15,906 bases of DNA from Parcubacteria group bacterium CG2_30_45_37 (GTDB lineage Bacteria; Patescibacteriota; Patescibacteriia; Patescibacteriales; GWC2-42-12). The stretch covers positions 1 to 15,906 of the forward strand of contig MNZH01000067.1 in assembly GCA_001873515.1 (NCBI GenBank), in the 5' to 3' direction. Shown in pieces: positions 6,492 to 12,985 of the stretch. Below the pieces are notes generated by a model. It ran no database searches and was not told where the DNA came from. It worked only from the letters and a program-made list of their open reading frames with translations. Position 1 is the stretch's first letter; every line of letters starts with the position of its first letter. The translations under genes were made by a program, and so were the position numbers.

Positions 6492-8195
6492 TTATTCCGC
6501 CACTCTAAGGACCTCGTCCACGCTGGTGATGCCGTCCAGGGCTTTTAACAGCCCGTCCTGCACCATGGTAATCATGCCGTGCTTTTTGGCGTTATCGCGC
6601 ATGTCGTATTCGCTGGCCTGGCTGCCTAAAATTAATTTTTCAATTTCCGGATTCATGGTCATGACTTCATAAATGCCGATCCGGCCTTTGTAGCCGATGC
6701 CTTGGCAAACGTCGCAGCCTTGGCCTTCGAAAAATTTTAATTTATCAAAATTAAGGTTTTTCTTGTCTGCCTCGGCCAGCTGGTTTAAAGCTTCTTTTAC
6801 CCGCTTCATAGTCTCGTCGTCAAGCTTGGCCTCCTGTTTGCAGCGCGCGCAAATTTTTCTCACCAATCTTTGGCCGATCATGGCGTTTAGGGCTGGCGCT
6901 AAAAGGTACGGCTTGGCGCCCATGGACAGAAATCTGGGCACCGTGCCGGCGGCATCGTTAGTATGGATAGTGGACAAAACCAAATGGCCGGTCAAAGCCG
7001 CCTGGATGGCGATTTCCGCGGTTTCCAAATCGCGGATTTCTCCAACCATGATAATGTCCGGGTCCTGGCGGACGATCGAGCGCAAGCCTTGGGCGAAAGT
7101 GTAATTTTTACCGGTTTGGGTCTGGTTAACTCCGGCCAGCTGATATTCAATCGGGTCCTCAATGGTTATAATCTTGGTTTGCTGATTATTTAATTTCTTC
7201 AAAATCGCGTAGAGCGTGGTGGTTTTGCCCGAACCGGTCGGACCGGTGGCGATAATCATGCCGTTAGGCCGCTCGACTTCGCGTTTAAGCTGCTCAAAAG
7301 CGCGATCGCGGATGCCCAAGTCGGTAAATTCCAGCCCGACGGCGCCGAACCTTAAAAGCCTCATGGCCACGCTTTCGCCGAAGTTGGTGGGCAGGAAAGA
7401 GACTCTGATGTCAATCCGGTCGTCACGCAAAAAAATTGACAGGCGGCCGTCCTGCGGCTTGTCGGTAACGTTAATTTTCACTCCGGCCAACAGTTTCATG
7501 CGCGAAATTATTTTTTCCCACAATGATTTATCCACGCTGGCGACGTCATGCAAAACCCCGTCCACCCGGAACCTGACCTTAATGTCCTTCTCCTCGGCTT
7601 CAATGTGGATGTCGGAAGAATCGGATTTAACGGCCGCGGCCATAATCATCGTGACTATTTCCGTGACCTGCGCCCGATTAATTTCTCCCTGCAAATCCTT
7701 GAAGCTGGACAATTTTTTCCCGTATTTATTTAACTCCTCTTCGGTAATTTTTACGCCCCTGACCACCTCCCTGGCCTTAGGGATGGTTTTATACATTTTC
7801 AGGCCGTAAGCCAGGCTATTGGCGCTGATTAAATAAGTATCAACGGAACAAAAATATTTTTCTCCCAGCCGTTTGGCCAAAGCCAAAACCTCTTCCGCTC
7901 GCGGCTCAAGGCTGGCTAAGCGGATATTTTCGCCATTATAGAAAAAGCAAATGGCTTTAAGTTCTCCCGCCTCCTTTTCGTCAATTAAAACCAGAGCTTC
8001 CGGGCTAATGGGAAAACCCGCTAAATCAACGTAAGAGAGCCCGGCGCTATCCGCCGCCTGCTTGGTCAGCCGTTCCAGTTCTTTAACCTTGATTTTTTTA
8101 GACTGGCTGGCAAACTTGGCCGTGGCGCTGTCGTCAGCGCCGGTTTGACCAGCCGCATCGCTGATTAAGTCTTCAATTGATTGGTTATTTGGCAT
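6492..8195 (-). CDS. pilB: Type IV pilus assembly ATPase PilB (GspE family)
   Basis: Cytoplasmic secretion ATPase that powers extension of type IV pili or a related pseudopilus. At 567 residues it has the normal length. Residues about 35-165 form a divergent N-terminal MshEN-like domain, and the ATPase follows. Walker A is GPTGSGKT (318-325), the Asp box is IEDPIEYQ (345-352), Walker B is DIIMVGEIRD (380-389), and the His box lies near STIHTND (408-414). The tetracysteine zinc site typical of PilB/GspE is present as CARC (449-452) and CDVC (494-497), followed by GYKGRIGIYEV. No pilin, PilC, PilT or prepilin peptidase gene is in the window. The start is only 9 bp after the methyltransferase stop, so the accessory island has been placed directly in front of it. 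Confidence 0.95.
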   Translation of the reverse strand: MPNNQSIEDLISDAAGQTGADDSATAKFASQSKKIKVKELERLTKQAADSAGLSYVDLAGFPISPEALVLIDEKEAGELKAICFFYNGENIRLASLEPRAEEVLALAKRLGEKYFCSVDTYLISANSLAYGLKMYKTIPKAREVVRGVKITEEELNKYGKKLSSFKDLQGEINRAQVTEIVTMIMAAAVKSDSSDIHIEAEEKDIKVRFRVDGVLHDVASVDKSLWEKIISRMKLLAGVKINVTDKPQDGRLSIFLRDDRIDIRVSFLPTNFGESVAMRLLRFGAVGLEFTDLGIRDRAFEQLKREVERPNGMIIATGPTGSGKTTTLYAILKKLNNQQTKIITIEDPIEYQLAGVNQTQTGKNYTFAQGLRSIVRQDPDIIMVGEIRDLETAEIAIQAALTGHLVLSTIHTNDAAGTVPRFLSMGAKPYLLAPALNAMIGQRLVRKICARCKQEAKLDDETMKRVKEALNQLAEADKKNLNFDKLKFFEGQGCDVCQGIGYKGRIGIYEVMTMNPEIEKLILGSQASEYDMRDNAKKHGMITMVQDGLLKALDGITSVDEVLRVAE

Positions 8196-8204
8196 AAATA
8201 AATT

Positions 8205-9026
8205 TTAATTTGACGCTGGGCACAGGGGCTGAACGCGAACATCTTGTTTTAAATTATTTTGTTCTTGAAATAATGTTGGCTGGTTGTTATATTTTTTAAT
8301 TCTATTTATTATTATATTATAATAATCTTTATTTACTTCAAAGCCAATATATTTTCTATTATTTTTTAAACAAGCAATGACAGTCGTCCCCGTTCCCATA
8401 AATGGATCAAAAACAATTCCATTTTTTGGACAACTAGCCCTTACCATTCTTTCAATTATTTCCAATGGTTTTTGCGTAGGATGTTTTTCTCTCTCTGGAT
8501 CTTGAGCATGAATTCTTGAAGTGCTCCACAAATCTTTTGGATTATAACCCATCTCCAGCCATTTTTTACCAATGAAAATAGATCTAGTCCTGACCTTTTT
8601 AGTTTCCTCGTCATAGGGAATTCTAATATTGTCTAGATTAAAATAATAATCATTATTTTTTACAAAAAAACCTATATTATCATGAACTGAAGAATATTTT
8701 CTCGTTGAGCCCCCCATGCTGGGAACTCGCCTGTCCCAGATAATTTCATTAACCATTCTTAGTTTCTTTTTTATATAAACAAATATCTCCGGTGAATATT
8801 GCCAGCTTAAAAAAATATAAAAACTTCCAGAATTTTTTAATTTTGGCAAAACAGCATCTATCCATTTATAAGTCCAATCTAAATATTCGTCAGAAGATTT
8901 TTGATCAGAATCATTGCCATAATCCTTGCCCAAACAATAAGGTGGATCTGTTAATATTAAATCAATAGAATTATCTTCTATTTTATCAATTCCCAATAAA
9001 ATATCTTCGTTAAAAATTTTATTCAT
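8205..9026 (-). CDS. DNA methyltransferase (N6-adenine type, DPPY), of a restriction-modification system
   Basis: A 273-residue beta-group amino-methyltransferase (N6_N4_Mtase). The catalytic motif IV comes first as TDPPY (26-30), which favours N6-adenine methylation, and the AdoMet-binding motif I comes last as FDPFMGTGTT (206-215), preceded by HPTQKP (182-187). The putative target-recognition part lies between them (about 95-180). It is encoded immediately after the restriction endonuclease gene, so it would protect the host DNA. The recognition sequence cannot be inferred. The gene is strongly A/T-rich except for its last ~35 coding bases (residues about 261-273), which are G/C-rich and extend past the natural end of the domain, suggesting that the 3' end was altered when the island joined the chromosome. 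Confidence 0.92.
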   Translation of the reverse strand: MNKIFNEDILLGIDKIEDNSIDLILTDPPYCLGKDYGNDSDQKSSDEYLDWTYKWIDAVLPKLKNSGSFYIFLSWQYSPEIFVYIKKKLRMVNEIIWDRRVPSMGGSTRKYSSVHDNIGFFVKNNDYYFNLDNIRIPYDEETKKVRTRSIFIGKKWLEMGYNPKDLWSTSRIHAQDPEREKHPTQKPLEIIERMVRASCPKNGIVFDPFMGTGTTVIACLKNNRKYIGFEVNKDYYNIIINRIKKYNNQPTLFQEQNNLKQDVRVQPLCPASN

Positions 9027-9028
9027 AT

Positions 9029-9082
9029 TTACTTCAAAATAATACTTTTTGATTTTTCTTTTAACATTTTCAAAAACTCATC
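9029..9082 (-). other. Readthrough extension of the restriction endonuclease frame after TGA
   Basis: Beyond the TGA at 9083-9085 the endonuclease frame stays open for 17 sense codons (DEFLKMLKEKSKSIILK) and ends at a TAA at 9029-9031, two bases before the methyltransferase ATG at 9026. The lysine-rich amphipathic stretch reads naturally after ...KVYRT as the end of one protein, and the 2-bp junction is what a compact operon would show. I infer that the original gene ended here and that TGA replaced a sense codon, possibly Arg CGA or AGA, or Gly GGA. Confidence 0.65.
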
Positions 9083-9628
9083 TCAAGTTCTATATACTTT
9101 GTCGTGTCTATACGCGGCTTGTATTTTATCATTTCTTGGATTCACATAGATCGGCAAAAATTGTGGTGAGAAAACTTCTAAATAATCTTTAACAAAACTT
9201 ATTTTTATATTTTCAAATTTAATACCAAAACAAGCATATATTAAAGTGTAATTTTTATTAACGCTGTATTGAAAATAAAGTTTTTCTACTGCAGAAATAT
9301 CATTTTTATTTTCTTTGCCTTCAATATTATGAATTTTTACATTTATAAAATAACTTTTGCCTTTATAAATTATTTCACAATCGTGTAGCGAAGTATCTGG
9401 GAAATCAAAATTAACTTCATCTAAACCAAGTTTCTTAGCATTAAACTTTGTTTGTTGTGTAATAACCTGCTCAACTAACCAACTTACGGATCTAGTGTGT
9501 GCCTTAAGTCCATAAGGCAAAATTTTGCTATCGGTAATATCAAAACTTGGCAGTATTAACAGCAACTTTAGATAAATATCTTTTATAAATTCCAAATCTT
9601 TTTTAATTTTTTTAATTTCATTATTCAT
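9083..9628 (-). CDS. Probable type II restriction endonuclease, C-terminally cut by an in-frame TGA
   Basis: A 181-residue protein placed directly upstream of the methyltransferase. I do not recognise the exact family. A PD-(D/E)xK-like core is visible: PD at 77-78, an aspartate at 83, then strand residues leading to FINVKIH with N96-V-K98. Asn in place of the usual Asp/Glu two residues before Lys is known from MspI (Asp-Asn-Lys site, with a similar Asp-to-Asn spacing). The end, AAYRHDKVYRT, stops at a TGA although the frame clearly continues (see 9029-9082), so the enzyme may be truncated by 17 residues plus the replaced one. It is very A/T-rich compared with neighbouring housekeeping genes. 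The role as endonuclease rests on position, size and motif; another nuclease or an accessory protein is possible. Confidence 0.62.
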   Translation of the reverse strand: MNNEIKKIKKDLEFIKDIYLKLLLILPSFDITDSKILPYGLKAHTRSVSWLVEQVITQQTKFNAKKLGLDEVNFDFPDTSLHDCEIIYKGKSYFINVKIHNIEGKENKNDISAVEKLYFQYSVNKNYTLIYACFGIKFENIKISFVKDYLEVFSPQFLPIYVNPRNDKIQAAYRHDKVYRT

Positions 9629-9635
9629 GTATATA

Positions 9636-9641
9636 ATTATA
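9636..9641 (-). promoter_or_regulatory. Candidate -10 box for the restriction-modification genes
   Basis: TATAAT on the minus strand lies 7 bases before the endonuclease ATG, within an A/T-rich spacer of 41 bp after fic. No good -35 hexamer is found 16-18 bases upstream. If used, transcription would begin at or next to the start codon, giving a leaderless message. Confidence 0.35.
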
Positions 9642-9669
9642 CCCTATTATTATTATAATAAAAAGCCGT

Positions 9670-10551
9670 TTATTCATCTAAAACGCCGATTTTCCAAACA
9701 TTCTTTTCTAAAAAAGCTTCAATGGTTTGCCGATTGGCTTTATTTATAAGATTTGAATGTGAAAGTTTATTCTGCTTGCCGTAGTCGGCCAAAGTAATAA
9801 TCTTTTTACCCTCTAAGTAGGCCAGACGCTTATGATAGCCATTGGTAAGCGCCTTACCCACGATTTCTTCCATAATAATAGTCGCGCTATTTTTATCAAA
9901 TTCATTGAACGCTTCATAGTATTTTTTTCTGTCAATAAATTTTATATTTATAGGCACGAATCCTTCTCGGATTAATATATAATTATTGATAACGCGCCCA
10001 ATACGACCGTTGCCATCACAAAATGGATGAGTATATTCAAAAGTGAGATGTAATTTCGCTATACGTTTGATAATATTTTCCTGGCTGGCGGCGTTATACT
10101 CTATCAACATTTTTTCAAGACGACCTACCACCTCTTTTGGGTCAGGGGCGATATGACTGCCAACCCGGACGAATTCATTATCTTTTCTAAACCGCCCGGC
10201 AATATCATCACTAATATTTGAAATCAACATTTTATGAAGCAATAAAATTACGGGCAGCGTAAGCTCTTGTTCTTTAGCTCTTTTGTCTATATATGAAACA
10301 ACTCGCGCCAGGTTCTTAGTTTCAAAAATTTCTCGTTCAGTAATATATCTATCCAAATCAATTTGCAGAAGTATTTTTTCTGTTTCTTCAAGCGTAAGCG
10401 CGCTATTTTCTATAGCGTTTGAGTTATAAACTTGCTCGGCAACTTCAGTTTCAGAGATAAGCTTAATAAGAGCGTCTTTACCCATAGACGCTTTATAGTA
10501 TCTTTCTCTAAGAGAGCTTATTTTATTGTAAGCATTGAGTATTTTTGTCAT
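9670..10551 (-). CDS. Fic family protein (probable AMP-transferase) with N-terminal inhibitory motif
   Basis: Fic enzymes usually transfer AMP from ATP to a hydroxyl side chain of a target protein. The complete active-site motif HPFCDGNGRIGR is at 175-186. The inhibitory motif (S/T)xxxE(G/N) appears as SNAIEN (44-49) ahead of the Fic core, which makes this a class II, self-inhibited Fic: the glutamate E48 would block ATP binding until relieved. Residues about 75-240 form the Fic core, and 250-293 resemble a small DNA-binding helix-turn-helix with a KIGVLDE end. Stand-alone class II Fic proteins with such tails are widespread in bacteria; targets are usually unknown. It has its own strong promoter and lies 41 bp before the restriction gene, so it may belong to the same accessory island. 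Length (293) is normal for this subgroup. Confidence 0.93.
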   Translation of the reverse strand: MTKILNAYNKISSLRERYYKASMGKDALIKLISETEVAEQVYNSNAIENSALTLEETEKILLQIDLDRYITEREIFETKNLARVVSYIDKRAKEQELTLPVILLLHKMLISNISDDIAGRFRKDNEFVRVGSHIAPDPKEVVGRLEKMLIEYNAASQENIIKRIAKLHLTFEYTHPFCDGNGRIGRVINNYILIREGFVPINIKFIDRKKYYEAFNEFDKNSATIIMEEIVGKALTNGYHKRLAYLEGKKIITLADYGKQNKLSHSNLINKANRQTIEAFLEKNVWKIGVLDE

Positions 10552-10569
10552 ATATCATTATTATACATT

Positions 10570-10597
10570 ATTATACATTTTTTCATTGTTTTGTCAA
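10570..10597 (-). promoter_or_regulatory. Near-consensus sigma-70 promoter for fic
   Basis: On the minus strand TTGACA (10592-10597) is followed after 16 bases by TATAAT (10570-10575), both perfect matches. A second TATAAT (10560-10565) follows as part of a tandem 10-bp repeat TATAATAATG. The ATG at 10551 lies only about 11 bases after the expected start site, so the leader is very short. The spacing is the same as in the promoter at 123-150. Confidence 0.72.
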
Positions 10598-10604
10598 CAT
10601 AATC

Positions 10605-10637
10605 GTGAAAATATAATAAAAATTACCACTTTTTCAC
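10605..10637. promoter_or_regulatory. Possible operator: inverted GTGAAAA/TTTTCAC upstream of the fic promoter
   Basis: Two 7-bp half-sites, GTGAAAA (10605-10611) and TTTTCAC (10631-10637), face each other across 19 A/T-rich bases just upstream of the -35 box. Centre-to-centre spacing is about 26 bp. Such an arrangement can serve a dimeric regulator, perhaps the Fic C-terminal domain itself, but in A/T-rich DNA it may be chance. Confidence 0.25.
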
Positions 10638-10646
10638 CGTTTTAAC

Positions 10647-12071
10647 TTAATTTTCCAAAAACGCCTTATAAGCTAAATAAACGCAAAAAACATCAGCTTT
10701 GGACGAAATCTCCAACGGCGCGTGCATATTAAATAAAGGTACGCCCGCGTCGATTACTTCTAGGTTGCGGTTGGCTAAATATTTAGCGATCGTACCGCCG
10801 CCGCCTTTATCAATTTTGCCCATGCCGCCAGACAACTGATAAATTATGCTTTTATTTTTATTAAACAGCGTCATCAATTCACGCAAAAATTCACCCGAAG
10901 CATCGGATGTCCCCAGTTTGCCTCCATGGCCGGTATATTTTTCTATGGCTAGGCCAAAACCTAAGCGGCAAGTATTGCGAACATCAAAGGCGTCTTTGTA
11001 ATCAGGATCCAATCCAGCCGTAACATCAGCGCTGATCGCCCGGCTCTTAGAGAAAATTTTATAAACCTGATCAAGGTCATCTTCTCCGTCAACCAACTCT
11101 GATAAATCAGAAACAAAAGTCTCTAAAAAATTTGAATTAACGCTCGTATTGCCGGTTGAACCGATTTCTTCCCGATCCACCATGGCTATAATTTGTGTCT
11201 TATCACCTACTCTTGAATCAAGGGCTCCCGTTAATGCCGTATAGGCGCAAACTAGGTCATCCTGCCCAAAAGCCGAAATCAAACTGCGGTCAAAACCCAG
11301 GTCTCTGGCCTTTTCGCAGGGCACAGCTCTAAGTTCAGCGCTGGCTAAATCAACTTCTTTAATGCCATATTCGTTCCATAAATACTCTAAAACCGCCAAT
11401 TTAACTTTTTCTTTTATTTTTTCATCTTTAACCGGGATTGAACCAACCACTAAATTTAATTCTTCGCCTAATACTTCTTTTGATTTCACTCTTGAATCGG
11501 TCGCGCCATGGCGGTCCACATGGGGAAGCAAATCCGTAATCATAAAAACCGGATCGCTGTCTTTTTCGCCAATATTAATTTCCACCTTTTTGCCGTTTTC
11601 TAAATAAACCTGGCCGCGCAAAGCTAAAGCAATCGTCGGCCACTGATATTTTTTAATGCCGCCATAATAATGAGTCTTTAAAAAAGCCAAATTTTCATCT
11701 TCATATAAAGGCATAACCTTTAAATCCAAGTGCGGCGAATCAATATGGGGCATAAGCATATTAAAGCCTTGAGCCAACGGCTTTTTCCCGACTTTAGCTA
11801 AAAATAAATTCTTACCGCGATTGACCGCATAAACTTTATCACCGGCTTTAAGAGATTTTACCCCGGCCATATCTTTAAATCCGGCTTGTTTAGCCAATTC
11901 AATACTAGCAGCCACGGCTTCGCGCTCGGTTTTTGATTGATTCAAAAACTTTTTATACCCTTCGGAAAATTTAAAGGCTGATTGTTTAGTTTTATCATCC
12001 CAAACCTCCCAGGCATTTCTTTTTTGCAGAGTTAACTTTTTTTCCAAATTTTTATAATTTGTTTTTGGCAT
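10647..12071 (-). CDS. M18 family aminopeptidase (aspartyl aminopeptidase-like)
   Basis: Dinuclear zinc aminopeptidase that removes N-terminal residues (acidic or neutral, depending on the member) from peptides in the cytoplasm. At 474 residues it has the normal length. The zinc and catalytic motifs are in order: HIDSPHLDLK (109-118), GQDD (269-272), DREEIGSTG (299-307), the SADV aspartate (349), and the C-terminal MHAPLEISSKADV (449-461). The first 40 bases of the gene overlap the 3' end of the M24 peptidase gene, and no ribosome-binding site is seen, so translation is probably coupled. The pair suggests stepwise breakdown of imported peptides. The gene ends 95 bp before the fic start, with no hairpin terminator in between. 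Confidence 0.94.
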   Translation of the reverse strand: MPKTNYKNLEKKLTLQKRNAWEVWDDKTKQSAFKFSEGYKKFLNQSKTEREAVAASIELAKQAGFKDMAGVKSLKAGDKVYAVNRGKNLFLAKVGKKPLAQGFNMLMPHIDSPHLDLKVMPLYEDENLAFLKTHYYGGIKKYQWPTIALALRGQVYLENGKKVEINIGEKDSDPVFMITDLLPHVDRHGATDSRVKSKEVLGEELNLVVGSIPVKDEKIKEKVKLAVLEYLWNEYGIKEVDLASAELRAVPCEKARDLGFDRSLISAFGQDDLVCAYTALTGALDSRVGDKTQIIAMVDREEIGSTGNTSVNSNFLETFVSDLSELVDGEDDLDQVYKIFSKSRAISADVTAGLDPDYKDAFDVRNTCRLGFGLAIEKYTGHGGKLGTSDASGEFLRELMTLFNKNKSIIYQLSGGMGKIDKGGGGTIAKYLANRNLEVIDAGVPLFNMHAPLEISSKADVFCVYLAYKAFLEN

Positions 12072-12871
12072 ATGGTTGTAATTATTAATTTATAATTTTC
12101 ACCCCGTGAAATAGCTTGCCCTGTGGAATTTGCTTCGCAACCCGTAGGGATTCCACAGGGCGAGCTACGGCGAAGCCGTATTTCACCGGGTGAATCAATA
12201 TAAAAATCAATTTCGCTTCTGATTCCGAATTCATTTTTAAAATAAATTCCCGGTTCAATGGTATAACCGACATTAATTGGAATTGGCAGCCTGCCTTTAC
12301 GATTGATTCTCACTCTTCGACCATGAGGGTTGGCAAAACCGAGCGAGTGCCCGGTGCCGTGTAAAAATCTATCGCGCTGGCCGTGCTTTTCTAAATAACT
12401 TCTCACTACCGAGTCCGCTTCTTTCCCCAACGGCACTGTTTTATTTTTTAAACTATTTTTAAAAAAATCAATTGCCTTGTCTCTTGCCTGAGCCACCAGT
12501 TTAAATGCTTGCGCGTACTCCCGCGGCAGCTTTCTGCCATAATACATCATCCAAGTAATATCCGCAAATGGCGCGCCCTTTTTGGCTAATCTTGCCCAAA
12601 TGTCAATCATTATCAAATCGCCTTTTTTCAACTTCCGTGGCTGTTCGGCGTAATAGTGAACCTGGGACGTATTTTTACTAAAAGCCACAATTGATTTCTG
12701 CTTATCGGATATTAAACGATGTTTTTTATACTGCTGTTTTATAAACTGCCTAATTGCCACGTCCGTAGTCTCAGGTTTATTCTTTATATATTCAATCACT
12801 TCGATTAATATCCTATTAAGCAAGTTCGCGGCTCGCTTATGTTGTTTAATTTGCGTCATAGTCCAGGACAT
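12032..12871 (-). CDS. M24 family metallopeptidase (Xaa-Pro aminopeptidase-like) with a repeat-encoded insertion
   Basis: Pita-bread-fold aminopeptidase of 279 residues. The five metal ligands of the family are all visible: D90 (MIDIWA), D104 (ADITW), H175 (HGTGHSLGF), E206 (TIEPGIY) and E220 (GIRSEIDF). It has only a short region before the catalytic domain, so it could be a small Xaa-Pro dipeptidase-like enzyme rather than a full-length PepP. After the last ligand the fold should finish within a strand or two. Instead residues 227-258 are encoded by a palindromic repeat (12099-12193), after which a natural-looking end, NYKLIITT to the stop, resumes. The insertion keeps the frame. M1 (12871) or M5 (12859) may be the true start. 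Overlaps the M18 gene by 40 bp. Confidence 0.88.
   Translation of the reverse strand: MSWTMTQIKQHKRAANLLNRILIEVIEYIKNKPETTDVAIRQFIKQQYKKHRLISDKQKSIVAFSKNTSQVHYYAEQPRKLKKGDLIMIDIWARLAKKGAPFADITWMMYYGRKLPREYAQAFKLVAQARDKAIDFFKNSLKNKTVPLGKEADSVVRSYLEKHGQRDRFLHGTGHSLGFANPHGRRVRINRKGRLPIPINVGYTIEPGIYFKNEFGIRSEIDFYIDSPGEIRLRRSSPCGIPTGCEANSTGQAISRGENYKLIITTICQKQIIKIWKKS
12099..12193. repeat. Palindromic repeat element inside the M24 peptidase gene
   Basis: A 95-bp imperfect palindrome. The outer 14-bp arms (12099-12112 and 12180-12193) match with one mismatch (TCACCCCGTGAAAT against TCACCCGGTGAAAT). A perfect inner 12-bp stem GCCCTGTGGAAT pairs 12118-12129 with 12150-12161, and the right half carries an extra hairpin ACGGC-GAA-GCCGT (12167-12179). 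The element is free of stop codons in the gene's frame and adds about 32 residues. It is clearly more G/C-rich than the surrounding sequence. Confidence 0.82.
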
Positions 12872-12985
12872 ATGTTTTGCCCGGCTTTGGAAAATTGTTT
12901 TTATCGCGCCTACGAAATTGTAGCGACTAGCGGGAGCCCAAATTTCGGAGAAGCTTTGGAAAAATAATTTCCCGAGCCTAATTAT
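12872..12985. repeat. TPM-M24 spacer with direct repeats and a small inverted repeat
   Basis: The 114-bp spacer carries an 11-bp direct repeat GCTTTGGAAAA at 12884-12894 and 12953-12963. Between the copies lies an inverted pair CGAAATT (12913-12919) and AATTTCG (12941-12947) around a G/C-rich centre. This could be a decayed insertion flanked by target duplications. No promoter hexamers or terminator are evident, and I see no coding potential. Confidence 0.4.

Noticed and set aside
7216..7809. A 197-codon plus-strand frame opposite pilB
   Set aside because: It lies antisense to a fully conserved ATPase gene and shows no recognisable domain; the long open frame follows from codon use on the other strand.
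12085..12273. A 62-codon frame overlapping the 3' part of the M24 gene
   Set aside because: It reads through the palindromic element and the end of the peptidase gene in another frame; its peptide follows the palindrome and has no independent support.
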